Source: Anaerolineales bacterium (lineage in GTDB: Bacteria; Chloroflexota; Anaerolineae; Anaerolineales; E44-bin32). Taken from it: DNA of 9,736 bases. Every line of letters starts with the position of its first letter. Within the stretch, counting starts at the first letter, position 1. Shown piece after piece: positions 5,689 to 9,736 of the stretch. The notes beneath the pieces were generated by a model, which was not told the origin of the DNA, searched no databases, and saw only the letters and a program-made list of their open reading frames with translations. The position numbers and the translations under genes were made by a program. The stretch lies in contig WVZH01000432.1 in assembly GCA_011772595.1 (NCBI GenBank), forward strand, positions 53,452-63,187, in the 5' to 3' direction.

Positions 5689-7602
5689 ATGCTTTTAGTG
5701 TTGCCCATATTGGCATACTTTTCTGCGTTATTCCTATTGGTACATTTCGAAATCTCGACACTATGGCGTCAGGCTGCCCTGAGAGCTGCGATGCTGTGTA
5801 GCGGGTTTGCAATCCTTGCCACAGAGTTACTGAGCCTTGTGAATGGCGTTACGCCATTAGGGTTAGCGCTTGCATGGGGAATGCTCTTCGGTGTCCTATG
5901 TGCCATCATCATTAGAGCTTTGAGACGAGGGGAATTTAGCCGGCTCCCCCGCGTCGATCTCCCTCGCAATTGGTTGGACCGAACGATGCTGGCAGGAATC
6001 GTCATTATCGTCCTGATCACGGGTTTTGTCGGTTTGATTGCACCTGTTCAATCGGTGGATTCTTTGAATTACCATATGAGCAGAGTGGCACACTGGACGC
6101 AGAACAACTCAATCAGACATTATTCGACGGGGATCGAAAAGCAAAATACGATGAGCCCCGGTGCAGAAATTCTGGTGTTGCAAACCTATGTGCTCTCCTG
6201 GGGAGATCGATTTGTCAACCATGTGCAGTGGATTGCAATGATTTTGAGCGTCTTAGGGGCTTCTCTGATCGCGCATCAACTCGGTGGCTCTAGAAGGAGT
6301 CAGATCGTGGCAGCTGCTTTTGTCGTCAGCTTGCCGATGGGCATCGCGCAATCCTCGGACACGATGACCGATTACGTTACCGCATTTTGGGTGATGTGTG
6401 CGGCAAGTGAGAGCCTCAATCTATCGCAAAATCGCCATGACCCAAAGTGGAAATTGACCACCCTTATGGTGAGCATGGCAGCCGGCTTGGCTTTTCTGAC
6501 GAAAACTACCACAGTCCCGTTTTTGCTGCCGTTTGGTGTCTACATTGGATTCTTTCTGGTAAAGCGGGTGAGGATGGTTGAAGGAATTCGCTGGGGGATC
6601 TTGGGTCTTTTGATGATTTTGTTGTTGAATGCTGGATACTTCCTTCGAAATATCCGAACGTATGGTAATCCGTTGGGCCAGGCGTTAATCAGCGAACATC
6701 AAAACCAAATGATGAATGCTCGTGGTTTTGTGTCCAATACTTTGCGCAATGCAGCTTTACACGCAGGCACCCCTTGGCCGGAAGTAAACTACCAAATTTA
6801 TCGTGCCATCGTGGCTGTCCATGTCAAATTGGACATCGATTTGCAGGATCCTCGCACCACCAGTTCCGGTTATTTCGCAATCAATAAACCGACGACAGAT
6901 GAGGGATTTGCAGGTAATACGGCACATGCCTTTCTAGCTCTCCTGGCGTTCCTGATCGTTGTCGGCCGAAGAAAGTCTTTTGGGATTCGTACGTTTTTGT
7001 ATGGTGTGGCGGCGACCACAGGTTTTCTCATATTCTGTATGATTTTTAAATGGCAGATTTGGGGGAGTCGACTGCACTTGCCATTCTTCGTCCTCATTGG
7101 TCCCCTCTCGGCAGTTGTGATCGTGCGTTCCTTCCCCGCAGGTATAGGCAGGTTGGCCGGTTTGGGGTTGATCCTGATTTCCTATCCTTGGGTGTTTGGG
7201 ATTAAATCCCGACCCATAATCCCGGCAGTCGGAAACACAAAGGTGGAAAGTATTCTCACTCAACCTCGAGACGATATGGCTTTCACCATGGCAACCTGGG
7301 TGAATACGAGCTATAGGGCGGTCGGGGAACCGTTAGTAGCGAGCAAATGCTCCACAATCGGGATGATGCTCCCTGGAACTGGCATGGAGTATCTATTTTG
7401 GTCTATGCTAGATGCGCCAAGAGAGGATTTACGGATTGAATGGATCGTTTCTGGTTCTCCTACGGATCGCTATAAGCCGTCGAATTTCCAACCTTGCGCT
7501 ATCCTGTGTGAAAAATGCCCATCCGAATGGACCGAAGTTCAAGGTCTGCCGCTTTTGATCGATTCCGGTGAGGTTCGTCTTTTTATGGTCAGAACCGACT
7601 AG
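5689..7602 (+). CDS. GT39-like membrane glycosyltransferase with C-terminal soluble domain
   Basis: The product is 637 aa. The ATG at 5689 has AGGAG 8 nt upstream and an in-frame TGA at 5671, so no other start is plausible. About 12 hydrophobic segments run from residue 1 to ~505. The first large external loop has VQSVDSLNYHMSRVAHW (121-136) with Asp124 and YH at 128-129, then ENHxS-free text ending in GDRFVNHVQW (172-181). This 'WDS..YH..R..HW' and 'GDRF.N..QW' pattern is characteristic of a GT39/RgtA-like family common in Chloroflexota. Also seen are FLTKTT (270-275) and KWQIWGSRLHLPFFVL (454-469), another conserved stretch. Residues ~510-637 form a soluble, probably extracytoplasmic domain with Cys at 603, 607 and 610. 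The expected role is transfer of a sugar from a polyprenyl-phosphate carrier at the outer membrane face; the substrate is unknown. It ends in a double stop, TAG TGA. Confidence 0.8.
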   Translation: MLLVLPILAYFSALFLLVHFEISTLWRQAALRAAMLCSGFAILATELLSLVNGVTPLGLALAWGMLFGVLCAIIIRALRRGEFSRLPRVDLPRNWLDRTMLAGIVIIVLITGFVGLIAPVQSVDSLNYHMSRVAHWTQNNSIRHYSTGIEKQNTMSPGAEILVLQTYVLSWGDRFVNHVQWIAMILSVLGASLIAHQLGGSRRSQIVAAAFVVSLPMGIAQSSDTMTDYVTAFWVMCAASESLNLSQNRHDPKWKLTTLMVSMAAGLAFLTKTTTVPFLLPFGVYIGFFLVKRVRMVEGIRWGILGLLMILLLNAGYFLRNIRTYGNPLGQALISEHQNQMMNARGFVSNTLRNAALHAGTPWPEVNYQIYRAIVAVHVKLDIDLQDPRTTSSGYFAINKPTTDEGFAGNTAHAFLALLAFLIVVGRRKSFGIRTFLYGVAATTGFLIFCMIFKWQIWGSRLHLPFFVLIGPLSAVVIVRSFPAGIGRLAGLGLILISYPWVFGIKSRPIIPAVGNTKVESILTQPRDDMAFTMATWVNTSYRAVGEPLVASKCSTIGMMLPGTGMEYLFWSMLDAPREDLRIEWIVSGSPTDRYKPSNFQPCAILCEKCPSEWTEVQGLPLLIDSGEVRLFMVRTD

Positions 7603-7685
7603 TGACGTATCCAGACGGAGTTCATGGAGGGCAAGCATTAACCTTTCGCACTAATCCCTTATCCGCATCTGATATACGAAGGGGG

Positions 7686-7796
7686 TCTCGCAATGGCGTG
7701 TGAAATTGAGGGCATTGCTTCCCCTCATCTCCGCCCGGGACAGGCGTCGCGGAGTTTATCCTGAGCTTGACGAAAGGCTCCTCGCAGTGACATCAT
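7686..7796. repeat. dispersed intergenic repeat-like element
   Basis: The reverse strand carries CACTGCGAGGAGC, then CGTCAAGCTCAGGATAA, an AAGCAATGCC and finally GCCATTGCGAGAC. On the + strand the ends are the direct pair CTCGCAATGGC (7687-7697) and CTCGCAGTGAC (7781-7791). Between them CTCCGC (7729-7734) pairs with GCGGAG (7749-7754). I recognise the 'TCATTGCGAGGAGC', 'GAAGCAAT' and 'CCTGAGCTTG.CGAA' modules as parts of short non-coding repeats scattered through Chloroflexota and some other genomes. Copy number cannot be judged from one window, and the ends are approximate. Confidence 0.5.
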
Positions 7797-7892
7797 GTGA
7801 TATATCTTCAGGTCACTTGCGGTGAGCGTGGCATTTGAGACAGCCACGAGTTGACGAGGCACAAGAGAAGAATGCGGTTATTTATTTGGAGT

Positions 7893-7901
7893 TGGTATAT
7901 T
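7893..7901 (+). promoter_or_regulatory. extended -10 promoter candidate before the third membrane protein
   Basis: TG, one base, then TATATT (7896-7901) fits an extended -10 element (5 of 6 in the hexamer). No good -35 lies 17 nt upstream. Transcription would start about 95 nt before the ATG at 8003. Confidence 0.3.
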
Positions 7902-8002
7902 ATTGGCGAAGCGAGTGGGCCGCTCGGCTCTAGGGAAGCTGCGAGATAAAGAATACGTATTGGCAGTGTCTTAGAGACGCTTGAGGTGTCCTTCAAACTC
8001 CG

Positions 8003-9736
8003 ATGAAAAAGCCCTTTAATTGCAGCGTGCTTAATCGGATTTTCATCGCAGCCGCTGTGGTGATGATAATTTTTGCCCTTGGTGCAGGATCCCTGGGAGT
8101 TGACACCGATCAAAAGTGGGGACCCTTTAGGAAAGGGCTATTTGTGCTGGGGCTAGTGGTCTTGGTTATTCCCCTATTAAATCGAGTGGTAGACGCCATC
8201 GACCGTTATCTAATTAGCAATTCGTTAGCCGACATTTTCCGCTCGAGGTTTACTCCACTGGAATCCTTTTTTCCCGTACGGCTCAGGCGTTTGCGTCCGG
8301 TGTCAGAGGTTGATGCCGGAATGATTACGGACGAGTTGCCTGTCCGGCATCAACGCGACCTAGACGACGGACCAGATGGGCGGTTCAATCATGCCCTTCG
8401 ATCGCTATTCTCGAGCTTTGCGGCGACAAGAGGGTTGATTACATTGGTGTTGATTTTCATTGTGGTGGAGCTGTTGTACATTGGCCTCGTGAGTGTATGG
8501 CATTGGACGGAGTGGCCAGCTACGTCTGATCATTATGGGTTGCTTGCGGACGCGTTCGCACATGGGCAAGCTGCCTTGCTCATCGAACCATCACCTTTGC
8601 TCGCTGAGTTGCAGAATCCCTATCCACTTTCTGAGCGTCAGGGCATACCAGCATTTAGCGACGCCTCCTACTTCCGCGGTAAATACTACTTCTATTGGGG
8701 TCCTGCTCCGGCAGTGTTGGTTGCATTATGGAAGCTAGCTACCGGGCGGGTTGTCGGAGATGAGCACATTGTGTTCCTTGCAGTCAACAGTGTCTTCATT
8801 TTCTCGACGCTCATCATTCTCTACCTTAGAAGAAAATACTTCCCATCTCTGCCGGACTGGCTTTTCGCTATAGGCGTGGTAATTGTCGCTACGGCGCATC
8901 CGATGCTCTGGATCTTAAACCACCCGACCGTATATGAGGCGGCCATTGCCAGCGGCCAAGCGTTTCTTATTGCAGGTCTTTACTTCGCTTTGCCGATTCT
9001 GAGTGGATCAAATGTAAGGTTTTGGAGACTTGTTCTTGTTGGTGTGCTGTGGTCTCTGGTGCTCGGGTCGAGATTAACACTTCTTGGCGCGGTGGCAGTG
9101 CTGGCGGTCGGAACGGTGATGGGGTTGGTCACTCGAACTAATGGTCGCCGGCAATGGAAGGACACAGGCGCTAAGATGGCGGCACTCGCAGTCCCCCTTG
9201 CGCTTGGTATCGGTCTCCTGGGTCTTTACAACTTCATCCGATTTGGAAGCTTCTTAGAGACGGGTTTTCGTTATGCCCTCGCCCCAAGAGATCTCAACCT
9301 GATGATGCAAGAGGGACAGATTTTCAATATTGTGTATTTTCTACCGAACCTACTTTATTATTTTATTACCCCACTTCAATTTATCTCATTGTTCCCGTTT
9401 GTCCGACCTCTCTGGGGACAATTGCCGGTATTTTCATCGTTTCTCAAACGTTTTGATTTGCCCGCTGTTTATCGTGTCGAAAGCGCAACCGGACTGCTCT
9501 TCGCTATGCCCACAATTTTGCTTTCGGGTTTCCTTGTTAAAGAACTCCTTTGTGGTCAGACGCGGCTTGGTCGAAGTTCTGAGGGTGAACTTGACACCGA
9601 AAGCGAATCGAGTGGCGATCGAGGTCTTCGCCGCACCCTTTGGATTATTCTCACGGCAGGGATCTTAGCCGCCGCGCCGATATTTCTTTTCTTCTTTGTA
9701 GCTACTCGTTATCTCCTCGACGCAATCCCCCTTCTG
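8003..9736 (+). CDS. GT-C-like polytopic membrane protein, probable glycosyltransferase (3' end outside window)
   Basis: The frame is open from ATG 8003 to the last base (578 codons) and has no stop in the window. An in-frame TGA at 7982 leaves 8003 as the only ATG start; its ribosome binding site is weak (GAGGTG, 14 nt upstream). Residues ~12-32 and ~44-62 are TM segments. A ~75-residue charged, non-membrane stretch follows (FTPLESFFPVRLRRLRPV, DDGPDGRF), then TM3 at ~145-167. After it comes a loop with SDHYGLLADAFAHGQ (175-189), NPYP and the Tyr-rich RGKYYFYWGPAPA (225-237). This 'Y..LA.AF..G', 'G.YY.Y.GP.PA' signature belongs to a GT39-like family of bacterial membrane proteins; YNFIRFGSFLETGFRYAL (409-426) is another of its motifs. 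The first ~140 residues look like an extra N-terminal module. A surface-glycan role is inferred; donor and acceptor are unknown. Confidence 0.8.
   Translation, partial: MKKPFNCSVLNRIFIAAAVVMIIFALGAGSLGVDTDQKWGPFRKGLFVLGLVVLVIPLLNRVVDAIDRYLISNSLADIFRSRFTPLESFFPVRLRRLRPVSEVDAGMITDELPVRHQRDLDDGPDGRFNHALRSLFSSFAATRGLITLVLIFIVVELLYIGLVSVWHWTEWPATSDHYGLLADAFAHGQAALLIEPSPLLAELQNPYPLSERQGIPAFSDASYFRGKYYFYWGPAPAVLVALWKLATGRVVGDEHIVFLAVNSVFIFSTLIILYLRRKYFPSLPDWLFAIGVVIVATAHPMLWILNHPTVYEAAIASGQAFLIAGLYFALPILSGSNVRFWRLVLVGVLWSLVLGSRLTLLGAVAVLAVGTVMGLVTRTNGRRQWKDTGAKMAALAVPLALGIGLLGLYNFIRFGSFLETGFRYALAPRDLNLMMQEGQIFNIVYFLPNLLYYFITPLQFISLFPFVRPLWGQLPVFSSFLKRFDLPAVYRVESATGLLFAMPTILLSGFLVKELLCGQTRLGRSSEGELDTESESSGDRGLRRTLWIILTAGILAAAPIFLFFFVATRYLLDAIPLL

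Larger units (their letters stand above)
7603..8002. other. intergenic region between two glycosyltransferase-like genes
   Basis: No gene seen. It holds the repeat-like element (7686-7796) and an extended -10 candidate (7893-7901). No T-tailed terminator is visible behind the TAG TGA stops at 7600-7605. Reverse-strand frames here merely mirror the repeat or the next gene. Confidence 0.5.

Noticed and set aside
7808..8113. Reverse-strand frame of 101 codons
   Set aside because: Covers the promoter region and the true start of the forward membrane protein; composition not protein-like.
1..9736. CRISPR array, tRNA or rRNA gene, insertion sequence, toxin-antitoxin pair
   Set aside because: No regularly spaced repeats, cloverleaf, rRNA-like segment or transposase motif was found; toxin-like hints near 700-730 and 2159 were too weak.

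Overview
The window looks like an accessory, gene-sparse stretch of a bacterial chromosome, most probably from the phylum Chloroflexota (Anaerolineae-like). That assignment is inference. It rests on a DUF7662-type/HTH fusion protein, a lipoprotein with a Pro/Thr-rich linker behind the lipobox, a short J-domain protein of a type common in that phylum, several large GT39-like membrane proteins, and a dispersed repeat resembling the 'TTGCGAG ... CCTGAGCTTG' elements of those genomes. GC content is near 50% by eye. All convincing genes are on the + strand, and gaps of about 400-940 bp separate them, so most look like single-gene units rather than one tight operon.

Layout. (1) 1-453: 3' part of a DUF7662-like/XRE helix-turn-helix protein that enters from the left edge. 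(2) 454-1394: gene-poor region with one weak ORF (537-905) and one coding-like fragment. (3) 1395-2075: a lipoprotein gene with a good Shine-Dalgarno and lipobox, interrupted in frame by a TAA and a TAG in its linker; it is followed by two stem-loops. (4) 2149-2635: no gene. (5) 2636-4006: a visibly AT-richer multi-pass GT-C/GT39-like protein. (6) 4007-4479: no clear gene, but a 10-bp inverted repeat and a promoter candidate. (7) 4480-5283: a coiled-coil/J-domain protein with a terminator candidate behind it. (8) 5364-5688: no gene; hairpins and a promoter candidate. (9) 5689-7602: a 637-residue GT39-like protein with a C-terminal soluble domain. (10) 7603-8002: a dispersed-repeat-like element and a possible extended -10 promoter. 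(11) 8003-9736: a third GT-C-like membrane protein, open to the right edge, with an unusual N-terminal extension.

The functional theme is transfer of lipid-linked sugars at the outer face of the membrane: three unrelated-looking polytopic glycosyltransferase-like proteins occur in about 7 kb. No cytosolic glycosyltransferase, flippase or nucleotide-sugar enzyme is visible beside them. I see no convincing evidence of a new multi-gene system. The most informative oddity is the lipoprotein gene with two in-frame stops, both explicable as C-to-T changes in Gln codons.
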